NCBI GenBank assembly: GCA_050299335.1
Contig: JBNKVT010000018.1
Coordinates: 1 to 64,000, forward strand
Direction: 5' to 3'
DNA length: 64,000 nucleotides
Source of the DNA: JBNKVT01 sp050299335
GTDB taxonomy: Bacteria; Pseudomonadota; Alphaproteobacteria; Rhodobacterales; Rhodobacteraceae
In this document: one piece after another, positions 20,047-28,247 of the stretch
Numbering within the stretch: position 1 is the first letter of the stretch
Layout: each line of letters starts with the position of its first letter
The notes under the pieces: model-generated
Told to the model about the DNA's origin: nothing
Database searches by the model: none
The model's input: the letters and a program-made list of their open reading frames with translations, nothing else
Program-made: the position numbers and the translations under genes

Positions 20047-21159
20047 ATGCGCGCCGAAACCGAGAACCAGGTCGCGGAGATCGAAAAGTCGCTGGCCCTC
20101 CTGAAGCAGCGCATCGACTGGGAGACCGCCGGTCACCGGCTTGAGGAATTCAACGCCATGTCCGAGGACCCCAATCTGTGGGACGATCCGGACAAGGCGC
20201 AGAAACTGATGCGCGACCGGCAGCTGCTGGTGGACGGGATCGACACGATCAAGGGGCTGGAGACCGGGCTTCGGGACAATATCGACCTGATCGAGCTGGG
20301 CGAGGCGGAAGAGGACGCCGAAGTCGTCACCGAAGCCGAAGCCGCGATTGCCGCGCTGCGCGAGGAGGCGGCAAAGAGGGAACTGGAGGCCCTGCTCGAC
20401 GGCGAGGCCGATGCCAACGACACCTTCCTGGAGATCAATGCCGGGGCCGGGGGCACCGAGGCCTGCGACTGGGCGCAGATGCTGGCGCGGATGTATGTTC
20501 GCTGGGCCGAGCAGCACGGCTACTCGGTGGAAGTGCAGTCCGAAGAGGCCGGGGGCGAGGCCGGGATCAAGTCGGTTTCCTACAAGATCGCGGGTCACAA
20601 CGCCTATGGCTGGTTGAAGTCCGAAAGCGGCGTGCACCGGCTGGTGCGCATCTCGCCCTTCGGCAAAGGCACCCGCGAGACCTCGTTTGCCAGTGTGTGG
20701 GTCTATCCGGTGGTGGACGATTCGATCGAGATCGAGGTCAGCCCGAACGATATCCGCCTCGATACGTTCCGTTCGTCCGGCGCCGGCGGACAGCATGTGA
20801 ACAAGACCGATTCCGCCGTCCGGATCACCCATCTGCCCACCGGCATCGTCGTCACCTCGTCGGAGAAGTCCCAGCACCAGAACCGCGATATTGCCATGAA
20901 AGCGCTGAAATCGCGGCTTTATCAGATGGAGCTGGACAAACGAAACGCCGAGATCAGCGCCCAGCACGAGGCCAAAGGCAGCGCGGGCTGGGGCAATCAG
21001 ATCCGCTCCTACGTGTTGCAGCCCTACCAGATGGTGAAGGATTTGCGGACGAATTACGAGACATCCGACACCCAAGGTGTGCTCGATGGCGATCTTGACG
21101 GGCTGATGGCCGCGACCCTGGCCAAGGGCGCTTCGGGCAAGGCCCGCGACGAGGCATAG
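20047..21159 (+). CDS. prfB: peptide chain release factor 2
   Basis: 370 residues. It releases peptides at UGA and UAA. The tripeptide discriminator SPF (RISPFGKG) and the GGQ motif at about residues 248-250 are present. The frame is continuous from the start, so the programmed +1 frameshift of E. coli prfB is absent here. The gene follows mrcA by about 100 bases. The ATG at 20047 matches the usual RF2 N-terminus (MRAETENQVAEIEKSL). Confidence 0.97.
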   Translation: MRAETENQVAEIEKSLALLKQRIDWETAGHRLEEFNAMSEDPNLWDDPDKAQKLMRDRQLLVDGIDTIKGLETGLRDNIDLIELGEAEEDAEVVTEAEAAIAALREEAAKRELEALLDGEADANDTFLEINAGAGGTEACDWAQMLARMYVRWAEQHGYSVEVQSEEAGGEAGIKSVSYKIAGHNAYGWLKSESGVHRLVRISPFGKGTRETSFASVWVYPVVDDSIEIEVSPNDIRLDTFRSSGAGGQHVNKTDSAVRITHLPTGIVVTSSEKSQHQNRDIAMKALKSRLYQMELDKRNAEISAQHEAKGSAGWGNQIRSYVLQPYQMVKDLRTNYETSDTQGVLDGDLDGLMAATLAKGASGKARDEA

Positions 21160-21215
21160 GCGAGCGGCCAAGGCAGATATGGCTTTGGACTGTCGCATCG
21201 GCTATCACGGAGCCC

Positions 21216-22121
21216 ATGACGATCAATCCGCGATCCAGTCCGTCCGCCCACCGGCTTTCGGACACCTATCTGACAACGAAGGAGGTCGCAGCACTTCTTC
21301 ATGTCAAGGAGCGCAAGATCTACGACCTGGCCTCGGCGGGCGAGATCCCGGGCACGCGGGCCATGGGCAAGTGGCTGTTCGAGCGGGCGGCGATCGATGC
21401 CTGGCTGTCCGCCCATGCCAATGGGATGGAAGTCGGCGCCGCCATGCGCCCGACTGTGCTCCTCGGCTCGCATGATCCACTGCTGGAATGGGCGGTCCGC
21501 GAGTCCGGTTCCGGGCTGGCGATGTTTCTCGATGGCAGCCGCGACGGGCTGGACCGTTTTGGGGGCGGCGAGGGGGTCGTGGCGGGCCTGCATTTGCATG
21601 GCGAGGGTGAAGACTGGAATAGCGGTGCGGTGCGTGCCGCGTTGGGGCAGGGTGACTGGGTGCTCGTCGAATGGGCCTGGCGGCAGCGGGGGCTGGTGGT
21701 GGCCGAGGGCAATCCCTCCGGCCTTACCGGGATCGACGGTCTTTCGGGAAAGCGGCTGGCCAGTCGGCAGGAAGGGGCGGGTTCTCAGGTGTTGCTGGGC
21801 GAGCTTCTGGCCGAGGCCGGGCTTGATGCCGTGACGCTGCTGCCGCCGTCCCGGACCGAGAATGACGCGGCGCTGGCGGTGGTCGAGGGCGAGGCGGATG
21901 CGGCTTTCGGCCTGCAATGCCTGGCACGTCAGTTCCGGCTGGATTTCGTTCCGGTGATCCGCGAGCGCTTCGACCTTCTGGTCAGCCGCCGCCACTGGTT
22001 TGAACCGCCGATGCAGAAGCTCTTGGGTTTCACGCGCGGCGACGCCTTCGCGCGGAAGGCAGAGGCGCTGACAGGCTATGACGTCACGGGGCTGGGAAAT
22101 GTTCGACTGAACGGGGACTGA
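21216..22121 (+). CDS. HTH + oxyanion-binding-domain regulator, probable tungstate/molybdate sensor (TunR-like)
   Basis: 301 residues. Residues 18-68 are an excisionase/MerR-type helix-turn-helix (TYLTTKEVAALLHVKERKIYDL...GKWLFERAAIDAWL). Residues 80-295 resemble a periplasmic-binding-protein-like domain fused to a DNA-binding domain (PBP_like, COG1910). Such proteins regulate tungstate or molybdate uptake and cofactor genes in other bacteria. No signal peptide is present, so the binding domain is cytosolic. The neighbours, a MOT1-like permease and a TupA binding protein, support an oxyanion-sensing role; which oxyanion is bound is inferred. Confidence 0.82.
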   Translation: MTINPRSSPSAHRLSDTYLTTKEVAALLHVKERKIYDLASAGEIPGTRAMGKWLFERAAIDAWLSAHANGMEVGAAMRPTVLLGSHDPLLEWAVRESGSGLAMFLDGSRDGLDRFGGGEGVVAGLHLHGEGEDWNSGAVRAALGQGDWVLVEWAWRQRGLVVAEGNPSGLTGIDGLSGKRLASRQEGAGSQVLLGELLAEAGLDAVTLLPPSRTENDAALAVVEGEADAAFGLQCLARQFRLDFVPVIRERFDLLVSRRHWFEPPMQKLLGFTRGDAFARKAEALTGYDVTGLGNVRLNGD

Positions 22122-22145
22122 ACGGGGGCTGAACGGGGGCGAAGT

Positions 22146-23243
22146 TCAGACCCGGCCCACCCGGCGGCGGGCGAGATGGCTGCGGATGCCTTCCGCGCCG
22201 AGACCGGCTGCGAACCCGATGGCTGCTCCGAAGAACACCGTGCCCGCCGCCGTTACGGCGATCACCGGGCGGCAATCGGGACGGGCGTCGATCAGCCGGC
22301 GCGAGAAGGCGAGATCGACGGCGGCCCAGGCCAGTAACGCACCGACCAGGGGCAGGGGGATGGCCGTGAGGATCGACAGAACCGACGGTCCCGCGAGGGC
22401 TGCTGCGGCGCAGAGGCCGGCCATGACAAGGGGGGCCGCCATGGTGCGGGCGCCGAAACGGTGATGGGCGGCGACACCGCCCGCGCCGTGGCACATCGGC
22501 AGGGCTCCGAACGGGGCGAGAACGAGGTTGAGGCCGCCGGTTGTCAGCGCCAGCTTTCGCTCCGTGACCCGCTCTGCGGCGGGCCCGTAAAGGCTGCGGC
22601 TGAGAGCGGCGGTCAGGATCACAGCATTCAGGAGCGTCAGCGGCAATTGCGGCAGCACACCGAGGAACAGGGTCGCGGCGAGACTGTCCTCGGCGCTCGG
22701 CAGGGCAAGCGGTGTGGTCTGCGGCGCACCGAAGATCGCAAAGCCGAAGGCCACGGCGGCAACGATCAGCGCCCAGGGGCCGCGGTTCCAGACGAAAGAC
22801 AGCGACAGGAGGGCGAGGGCGGGCAGGGCGAGGAGCCAGTTCTCGCGCATCAGACCGAGGGCGAGCATCCCGAGCGTGAGGCCGAGACCGGCCTGCAGCC
22901 CGGCGATGATCGATTGCGGTACGGCGCGGGCGTGGCGCTCGATTCCGGGCAGGAGCGCGAAGAGGATCAGCAGCGCGCCGAGGATGGCCCCGGCCCAAGC
23001 GATGCCGAGCGTGCCGAGCCCGCCAGCCAGGGCGACAGCCCCGATAGCCTTCATTGGCTGCACGGGGATCGGCAGGCGAAACACGAAGGCAACGGTCAGA
23101 TAGGCGGCGGCGAGACCGGCAAAGACCGGGCCGGGCAAAAGCAGGCCGGCCGACAGGATGCCGATGAGATAGGGCAACAGGGTGCCCAGGTCGCCGAGGG
23201 CACCCGAGATCTCGGCAATGAAGGACGATATCCGGCGCTGCAT
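22146..23243 (-). CDS. MOT1-like molybdate/sulfate permease
   Basis: 365 residues, about ten to twelve membrane segments. The start EISGALGDLGTLLPYLIG and the motif PMCHGAGGVAAHHRFGART are the two signature blocks of the MOT1 molybdate transporter family (SulP-related, secondary transporters without a STAS domain). It is convergent with the HTH regulator (25 bases apart) and divergent from tupA, sharing a 257-base promoter region. Molybdate, tungstate or sulfate are all possible substrates; context favours molybdate or tungstate. Confidence 0.87.
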   Translation of the reverse strand: MQRRISSFIAEISGALGDLGTLLPYLIGILSAGLLLPGPVFAGLAAAYLTVAFVFRLPIPVQPMKAIGAVALAGGLGTLGIAWAGAILGALLILFALLPGIERHARAVPQSIIAGLQAGLGLTLGMLALGLMRENWLLALPALALLSLSFVWNRGPWALIVAAVAFGFAIFGAPQTTPLALPSAEDSLAATLFLGVLPQLPLTLLNAVILTAALSRSLYGPAAERVTERKLALTTGGLNLVLAPFGALPMCHGAGGVAAHHRFGARTMAAPLVMAGLCAAAALAGPSVLSILTAIPLPLVGALLAWAAVDLAFSRRLIDARPDCRPVIAVTAAGTVFFGAAIGFAAGLGAEGIRSHLARRRVGRV

Positions 23244-23377
23244 TTACCGTCGTTTTCCCGTGTTTGTTTCCCACCCGCTGCAGGCCTTGCAAGGCCCGCG
23301 CGTTCAGTATGCCGCTAACCGGCCTTGCGGGGCAATTGATATTGTGCTTTCCGGCAATGGGCCGGTTTTTCTATGGA

Positions 23378-23404
23378 TTTATATGCTTTTATATGTTTTA
23401 TACG
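23378..23404. promoter_or_regulatory. 10-bp-phased AT-rich direct repeats between permease and tupA
   Basis: TTTATATG at 23378-23385 recurs at 23388-23395, and TTTTATAC follows at 23397-23404. The units are about one helical turn apart in an otherwise GC-rich region. They lie about 100 bases upstream of tupA and about 135 upstream of the permease. They could be the operator of the neighbouring HTH regulator, or an UP-like/-10 promoter element; this is inference. Confidence 0.4.
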
Positions 23405-23500
23405 CCAACAAGGCCAGTTTTTGCATGTTTGCGCGTAAGAGTGCTCGTTCCGATCACCCGGCCCTCTGACTGAAATCGCCACCAACGGGAGCCCGTAGCC

Positions 23501-24322
23501 ATGCTGAGACGCCTCTTTCTGACCCTTGCCGCCGGACTCGCCCTTGGCGTGGCGGCCCCTGGTCTTGCCCAGGACAAGTTCATCGTCGTGCAATCGACCA
23601 CGTCGACGCAGAATTCGGGGCTTTTCGATTACATCCTGCCGATCTTCGAGGAAAAGACCGGGATCGAGGTGCGGGTGGTGGCCGTGGGGACCGGACAGGC
23701 GATCCGCAATGCCTCGAACGGCGACGGTGATGTCCTGTTTGTCCATGCCAAGTCGGCGGAGGAGGAGTTCGTCGCCGGGGGTGACGGGGTGGAACGATTC
23801 GATGTCATGTATAACGATTTTGTCATTGTCGGGCCCGAGGCCGATCCGGCGGGGATCGCCGGATCCTCGGATGTGACCGGCGCGCTTACGGCGATCGCGT
23901 CCAGCAAGGCGCTCTTCGCCTCGCGCGGCGACGACAGCGGCACCCACAAGGCGGAACGCGCGCTTTGGGCCGCGACCGATGTCGATATCAACGAGGCGAC
24001 GGGGGACTGGTACCGCGAGACCGGCTCGGGCATGGGCGCGACCCTGAATACCGGTATCGCCATGGGTGCCTATGTGATGACCGACCGCGCGACCTGGATT
24101 TCCTTCGGCAACAAGGGCGATTACCGGGTGGTGGTCGAAGGCGATCCGCGGCTCTTCAACCAATATGGGATCATCCTGGTCAGCCCCGAGAAGCATCCCG
24201 CAGTGAAAGCCGGGCTCGGCCAGGAATTCGTCGACTGGGTCCTGTCCGGCGAGGGCCAGGCGGCGATTGCCGATTACAAGGTTGACGGGCAACAACTGTT
24301 CTTCCCCAATTCGGGCAGCTGA
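23501..24322 (+). CDS. tupA: tungstate-binding periplasmic protein TupA
   Basis: 273 residues with a cleavable signal peptide (MLRRLFLTLAAGLALGVAAPGLAQ). The mature N-terminus contains the TupA signature TTSTQNSGLFDYILP, and TGQAIRNASNGDGDVLFVHA and SRGDDSGTHKAE are also conserved in the family. TupA binds tungstate with high affinity and normally delivers it to the ABC permease TupB and ATPase TupC. Neither follows here: the gene ends in a strong terminator and a tRNA gene. The usual start is kept; CGGGAGC lies upstream. Confidence 0.9.
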   Translation: MLRRLFLTLAAGLALGVAAPGLAQDKFIVVQSTTSTQNSGLFDYILPIFEEKTGIEVRVVAVGTGQAIRNASNGDGDVLFVHAKSAEEEFVAGGDGVERFDVMYNDFVIVGPEADPAGIAGSSDVTGALTAIASSKALFASRGDDSGTHKAERALWAATDVDINEATGDWYRETGSGMGATLNTGIAMGAYVMTDRATWISFGNKGDYRVVVEGDPRLFNQYGIILVSPEKHPAVKAGLGQEFVDWVLSGEGQAAIADYKVDGQQLFFPNSGS

Positions 24323-24371
24323 GAGGTCACGGGCGGACGCCGAGGGACTGGCGGGTCCGGCGTCCACGCTT

Positions 24372-24411
24372 CTGCGGGCGGAGGTTGGCTGACCTCCGCC
24401 CGCAGTTTTTT
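24372..24411 (+). terminator. rho-independent terminator after tupA
   Basis: A perfect 14-bp stem (24372-24385 with 24392-24405), a 6-base loop and T6. A second hairpin (24335-24342 with 24358-24365) lies just upstream. It shows that tupA ends its transcription unit here. Confidence 0.92.
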
Positions 24412-24726
24412 CGGCATGTTACGACGGGCGGTGACGGCCTGGGTCTCGGGCGCGGAACGACCGGGGAATTGCGGGATCGTCTGAGATTTCGGCGGATCGC
24501 CAGGGGGCGGAAGGCGGAGAATACCGGCGCCAGATATGGACAGACGCGCGCCGCAACGTGGTGCGATTGGACCGCGAGAGTCCGAGCGATCCAGAGAGGT
24601 TCCGGGACGGATGGAACCGCAGAACCATATTTTCCTGAGGATTTCTGGAGCACTCGGGAAGATCAAGTGCAAACTTCGAGGGCGCTTATAGCGGGAAGCT
24701 TCATGGCCTTTCTGCCGAATGGCCTT
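24412..24726. other. intergenic region, no gene seen
   Basis: About 315 bases between the tupA terminator and the tRNA. Open frames here have no ribosome site or recognisable protein. I find no remnant of tupB or tupC. Confidence 0.4.
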
Positions 24727-24803
<77 letters not shown>

Positions 24804-24883
24804 CTTGAGGCGCATATAGCGAATGCGAAAGGCGGGCGCAATGCGGTTCGGGGGGACGGGGTACGGAAAGCGTCCCCCGGGGG

Positions 24884-25204
24884 TCAGGATTGGGGGCGGG
24901 CGGCTTTTTCAGCATGGCCGGAGGTGCCTTCGCGGCGATTGAGTTCGGCGAGGACGTCAGCGAGGGGGACGCCGCTGGACTGGAGAAGGACCAGAAGGTG
25001 ATAGAGGACGTCGGCGGCTTCTGCCGTCAGTCCGGGCTTGTCGGATTGTGCGGCGGCGATGATGGCTTCGACGGCTTCCTCGCCGAATTTCTCGGCGCAT
25101 TTGGCCGGGCCCCTTGCCAGCAGCGACGCCGTGTAGGACGCCTTGGGATCGGTACCGGCGCGGGCGGCGATGGTCTTGGCGAGGCGGGTCAGGGTGTCGG
25201 TCAT
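24884..25204 (-). CDS. hisE: phosphoribosyl-ATP pyrophosphatase HisE
   Basis: 106 residues. It hydrolyses phosphoribosyl-ATP to phosphoribosyl-AMP in histidine synthesis. The family motifs ASYTASLL, CAEKFGEEAVEAIIAA and EAADVLYHLLVLL with the metal-binding acidic residues are intact. It is a stand-alone HisE, not fused to HisI. The ATG at 25204 overlaps the hisF stop by 4 bases. Confidence 0.96.
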   Translation of the reverse strand: MTDTLTRLAKTIAARAGTDPKASYTASLLARGPAKCAEKFGEEAVEAIIAAAQSDKPGLTAEAADVLYHLLVLLQSSGVPLADVLAELNRREGTSGHAEKAARPQS

Positions 25205-25962
25205 GTCAGCCTCATGGGGATGCCGGCGGCGGCCATATGGGCCTTGGCCGCGCCGATGGTGAAGTCGCCGAAATGGAAGATGGAGGCGGCGAGGACGGCA
25301 CTTGCGTGGCCTTCGAGGACGCCGTCGACGAGATGGTCGAGGGTGCCGACGCCGCCCGAGGCGATCACCGGGATCGAGACGGCGTCGGCGATGGCGCGGG
25401 TGAGAGGGAGGTTGAAACCGGCGCGGGTACCGTCGCGGTCCATGGAGGTGAGGAGGATTTCCCCCGCGCCCTTGGCTTCGACCAGACGGGCGAATTCCAC
25501 CGCGTCGATGCCGGTGGGCCGCGTGCCGCCATGGGTGAAGATCTCCCATTTGCCTGGGGAGACGGTCTTGGCGTCGATGGCGACGACGATGCATTGATTG
25601 CCGAATTTCAGCGCCGACTGCGCCACGACCTCGGGGTCGGCCACGGCGGCCGACATGAACGAGACCTTGTCGGCCCCTGCCAGAAGAAGCTGACGAACGT
25701 CTTCGGGCGTGCGGACCCCGCCGCCGATTGTGAGCGGCATGAAGCATTGCTCGGCGGTGCGCCGGGCGAGGTCGTAGATGGTGCCTCTGTTCTCCAGTGT
25801 CGCGGTGATATCGAGGAAGCACAACTCATCCGCCCCGGCGGCGTCATAGGCCTTGGCAGCCTCCACCGGATCGCCGGCATCGATCAGGTCGACGAAGTTC
25901 ACGCCCTTGACCACGCGGCCGTCCTTCACGTCGAGGCAGGGGATGATGCGGGTCTTCAGCAT
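25201..25962 (-). CDS. hisF: imidazole glycerol phosphate synthase cyclase subunit HisF
   Basis: 253 residues, a TIM barrel that with HisH makes IGP and AICAR. The catalytic aspartates lie in IIPCLDVKDGRVVKG (Asp11) and VVAIDAKTV (near 130). GGVRTPEDV, SGGVGTLDHL and the C-terminal strand are intact. hisA, hisH and hisB are not adjacent in this window; the gene upstream is a divergent caspase-like gene. Confidence 0.97.
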   Translation of the reverse strand: MLKTRIIPCLDVKDGRVVKGVNFVDLIDAGDPVEAAKAYDAAGADELCFLDITATLENRGTIYDLARRTAEQCFMPLTIGGGVRTPEDVRQLLLAGADKVSFMSAAVADPEVVAQSALKFGNQCIVVAIDAKTVSPGKWEIFTHGGTRPTGIDAVEFARLVEAKGAGEILLTSMDRDGTRAGFNLPLTRAIADAVSIPVIASGGVGTLDHLVDGVLEGHASAVLAASIFHFGDFTIGAAKAHMAAAGIPMRLT

Positions 25963-26132
25963 GAACGGGTCCGGGGTCTGATGCGTCTGATCTGCTAATG
26001 ACCCTTTGCGGGGCGGAAATTCAAGCGGCTGGAAGGGGATTTTGCCGTGTTGGGGCCGATTAGTCGGACCCGTGACTGTCCAAACCGCGCCATGGGGGGT
26101 AAAAAGCCAGTATCAGCCCCGGGAGAAGCCCC

Positions 26133-27773
26133 ATGCGTCTGTTTCTTGTCCTCCTTCTGAGCCTCGCCGCCTCGATGGCCCAGGCCGCGAACCGGTTGGG
26201 GCTGGTGATCGGCAATAACGACTATGCCAATGTCCCGGCGCTGGAAAAAGCGCGAGGCGATGCTGCGGCAGTCTCGGCGGAGCTTCTGGGGCAAGGGTTC
26301 GAAGTGATGACGGTGCTCGATGCTTCGCGGCGCGAGATGAACGCGAAGATTGCCGAGTTCACCGACCGGCTGCAGCCCGGGGACACGGCGCTGGTCTTCT
26401 ATGCCGGGCACGGGGTGGAGATCGATGGCGAGAATTATCTGCTGCCCACCGATATCGAGGTGCCGACCGCCTCGGGCGAGGATTTCATCAAATACGAGAG
26501 TATTGCGCTTTCCGACACGCTGCAGCGGATCAAGGCGACCGGGGCGCGGACGACGCTTGTTTTCCTCGATGCCTGCCGGGACAATCCCTTCGAGCAGGTG
26601 GCAGGGCGGTCGATTGGCTCGACGCGCGGGCTGGGACGGATTGCCGCGCCCGAGGGGACCTTCATCGTGTTCTCGGCAGGGGCGCATCAGCAGGCGCTGG
26701 ATGCGCTGAACGGCGACGACGCGAATGCCAACTCGGTGTTCACGCGGCTGTTGCTGCCGAAGCTGTCCGAGCCGGATCTGGAGCTGCGCGAGCTGGTGGC
26801 GGACCTCAGGGTCGAGGTGCGCGATCTGGCGCGGACCCAGAACCATGCCCAGTTCCCGGCCTATTATGACGAGTTGCTGGGCGAGTTCTATTTCACCGTG
26901 AAGGTCGAGGTGTCGCCCGGCGCGGCACCGGGCGCGGGGGCGCCGGTGGCGGTGATCGGATCGGGATCCGCCATCCGCGACGATTTCGAGCTGGCCCGCT
27001 CCCTCGGCACGGCGCTGGCCTTCCGGGTGTTCCTGGAGAAATACGACGGCAGCGACGATCTGACGGTGACGCTGGCGCGCGAGATGCTGGCTTCGCTTGA
27101 GGCGAACGACGATGCGGCGGCGGCGGTGACCAACGTGGTACCGGAAGCGGGGCCAGAGCCTGAGCCTGTCCGCGATCCCGTCCCCATCCCGGTCGCCGAT
27201 CCCCGCCGCGAGATCATCCGCGAAAGCCAGGCGCGGCTGAACGCGCTTGGCTGCGATGCCGGAGGGGCGGACGGGATCGTCGGGCCGCGGACGCGAAGGG
27301 CTTTCGCCGGGTTCATCAACGAGACCGGGGCCGACCTGACCCCGGGCGATCTCGGAACGCCAAAGGCGCTGGAGGCGCTGAAGGCGGCGACCGGAGAGGT
27401 CTGCACGCCGCGGTCGCGGGTAGTGATCCGTGAGGAACCTGGGTCCGGTGGCGGAGCGCCGGAGGTGGTGATGCCAGAGGCGGTGTCCATTACCGGCAGC
27501 TATCGCTACACGGCCAAATGCCCGCTTTTCATCACCGTCACCGGAACCCTGTCGCTGCGAGAGAGTGGTGAGAACCGCTATAGCGGCGCGGCCTCCGATT
27601 CGCTTGGGAACCAGGGCTCGGGATTTTTTGTGCGGCGGGGCGATGCGATGAACGGCACGATCAAATGGGCCTCGGGCGTGACCGAGATCGTCACTCTGAC
27701 TTTCTCCGCTGACGGGCAGTCCTATGGCGCGACCAGCAATAATGGCTGCACGTCGCGGGGCGCGCGCGGGTGA
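26133..27773 (+). CDS. secreted caspase-family (C14) protein with peptidoglycan-binding-like module
   Basis: 546 residues. A signal peptide (MRLFLVLLLSLAASMAQAA) precedes a caspase-like p20 domain (residues 20-240) with the catalytic pair His93 (YAGHGVE) and Cys148 (LDACRDNPF). A Pro/Glu-rich linker leads to a short peptidoglycan-binding-like helix bundle near residues 365-400 (ARLNALGCDAGGADGIVGPRTRRAF), then a beta-rich C-terminal domain (about 455-546) that I do not recognise. The catalytic residues look intact, so it is probably an active metacaspase/orthocaspase-type peptidase in the periplasm. It is divergent from hisF. Confidence 0.87.
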   Translation: MRLFLVLLLSLAASMAQAANRLGLVIGNNDYANVPALEKARGDAAAVSAELLGQGFEVMTVLDASRREMNAKIAEFTDRLQPGDTALVFYAGHGVEIDGENYLLPTDIEVPTASGEDFIKYESIALSDTLQRIKATGARTTLVFLDACRDNPFEQVAGRSIGSTRGLGRIAAPEGTFIVFSAGAHQQALDALNGDDANANSVFTRLLLPKLSEPDLELRELVADLRVEVRDLARTQNHAQFPAYYDELLGEFYFTVKVEVSPGAAPGAGAPVAVIGSGSAIRDDFELARSLGTALAFRVFLEKYDGSDDLTVTLAREMLASLEANDDAAAAVTNVVPEAGPEPEPVRDPVPIPVADPRREIIRESQARLNALGCDAGGADGIVGPRTRRAFAGFINETGADLTPGDLGTPKALEALKAATGEVCTPRSRVVIREEPGSGGGAPEVVMPEAVSITGSYRYTAKCPLFITVTGTLSLRESGENRYSGAASDSLGNQGSGFFVRRGDAMNGTIKWASGVTEIVTLTFSADGQSYGATSNNGCTSRGARG

Positions 27774-27904
27774 GGTTCGGCGAACTCAAACGGAACGACC
27801 CGTTTCAGGGTTGAATTCTGTGCTTCTGACCTCATTTACAAGACAGGGGCCGCGAGATTGCCCGTCTTTTCCGGCCCGACTGGACATCGGCAAGGGAGGA
27901 AGAC

Positions 27905-28102
27905 ATGTCGAAAGCACCGAAAGTTGGAGATAAATCCAAGGCAAAGGGCGACCGGACGGCGCGTTACGCGGCCATCGAACGGTCAAAGTCCGGACCTGGA
28001 TCGACGCCTGCGGCCAAGCAGCTGCATCGGCGCAAGCGCAGTGACGGCATATCGTCGCGGCTCGAACACTATGCTCGGATCGATCGTGGAGGTGAGGCCT
28101 GA
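27905..28102 (+). CDS. small basic hypothetical protein, 65 residues
   Basis: The ATG follows a strong ribosome site (AAGGGAGGAAGAC), which is the main reason to call it. The product is Lys/Arg/Ser-rich, probably disordered (MSKAPKVGDKSKAKGD...KQLHRRKRSDG). The first ten residues resemble the start of small Tudor-like hypervirulence-associated proteins, but the rest does not, so it may be an unrelated nucleic-acid-binding peptide or a frame-shifted remnant. Function is unknown. Confidence 0.5.
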   Translation: MSKAPKVGDKSKAKGDRTARYAAIERSKSGPGSTPAAKQLHRRKRSDGISSRLEHYARIDRGGEA

Positions 28103-28163
28103 CAATGGTATCGGCGACTGTTTCCGAGCGATCCCGGCGCACCTTGCTTCAACACCGGGCACC

Positions 28164-28207
28164 GAAATTTTTCAAAAATTTCGGCCGCATTTTTTGAAAA
28201 AATGCGG
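28164..28207. terminator. two adjacent perfect palindromes between convergent genes
   Basis: GAAATTTTT-C-AAAAATTTC (28164-28182) is followed after 2 bases by CCGCATTTTTT-G-AAAAAATGCGG (28185-28207). Both are perfect inverted repeats with 1-base centres. They sit between a plus-strand gene ending at 28102 and a minus-strand gene ending at 28248, so a bidirectional terminator is the simplest reading, although the stems are unusually AT-rich. Confidence 0.55.
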
Positions 28208-28247
28208 TTCCGGAATGCGCCGCGTTTCGTGACCAAAATCGGCGGCT

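Noticed and set aside
20047..20130. Programmed frameshift in prfB
   Set aside because: The RF2 frame is continuous from the ATG, with no in-frame UGA or slippery CUU-UGA site near codon 25.
21216..22121. Excisionase or phage-type regulator
   Set aside because: The excisionase-like helix-turn-helix is fused to a binding-protein-like domain, and no integrase or phage gene is nearby.
24412..24726. Remnants of tupB or tupC after tupA
   Set aside because: None of the frames resembles an ABC permease or ATPase, and a strong terminator closes tupA.
26133..27773. Caspase-like protease as part of an abortive-infection defence system
   Set aside because: It carries a signal peptide and a wall-binding-like segment, and its neighbours are hisF and an unrelated small gene, with no sensor or pore-forming partner.
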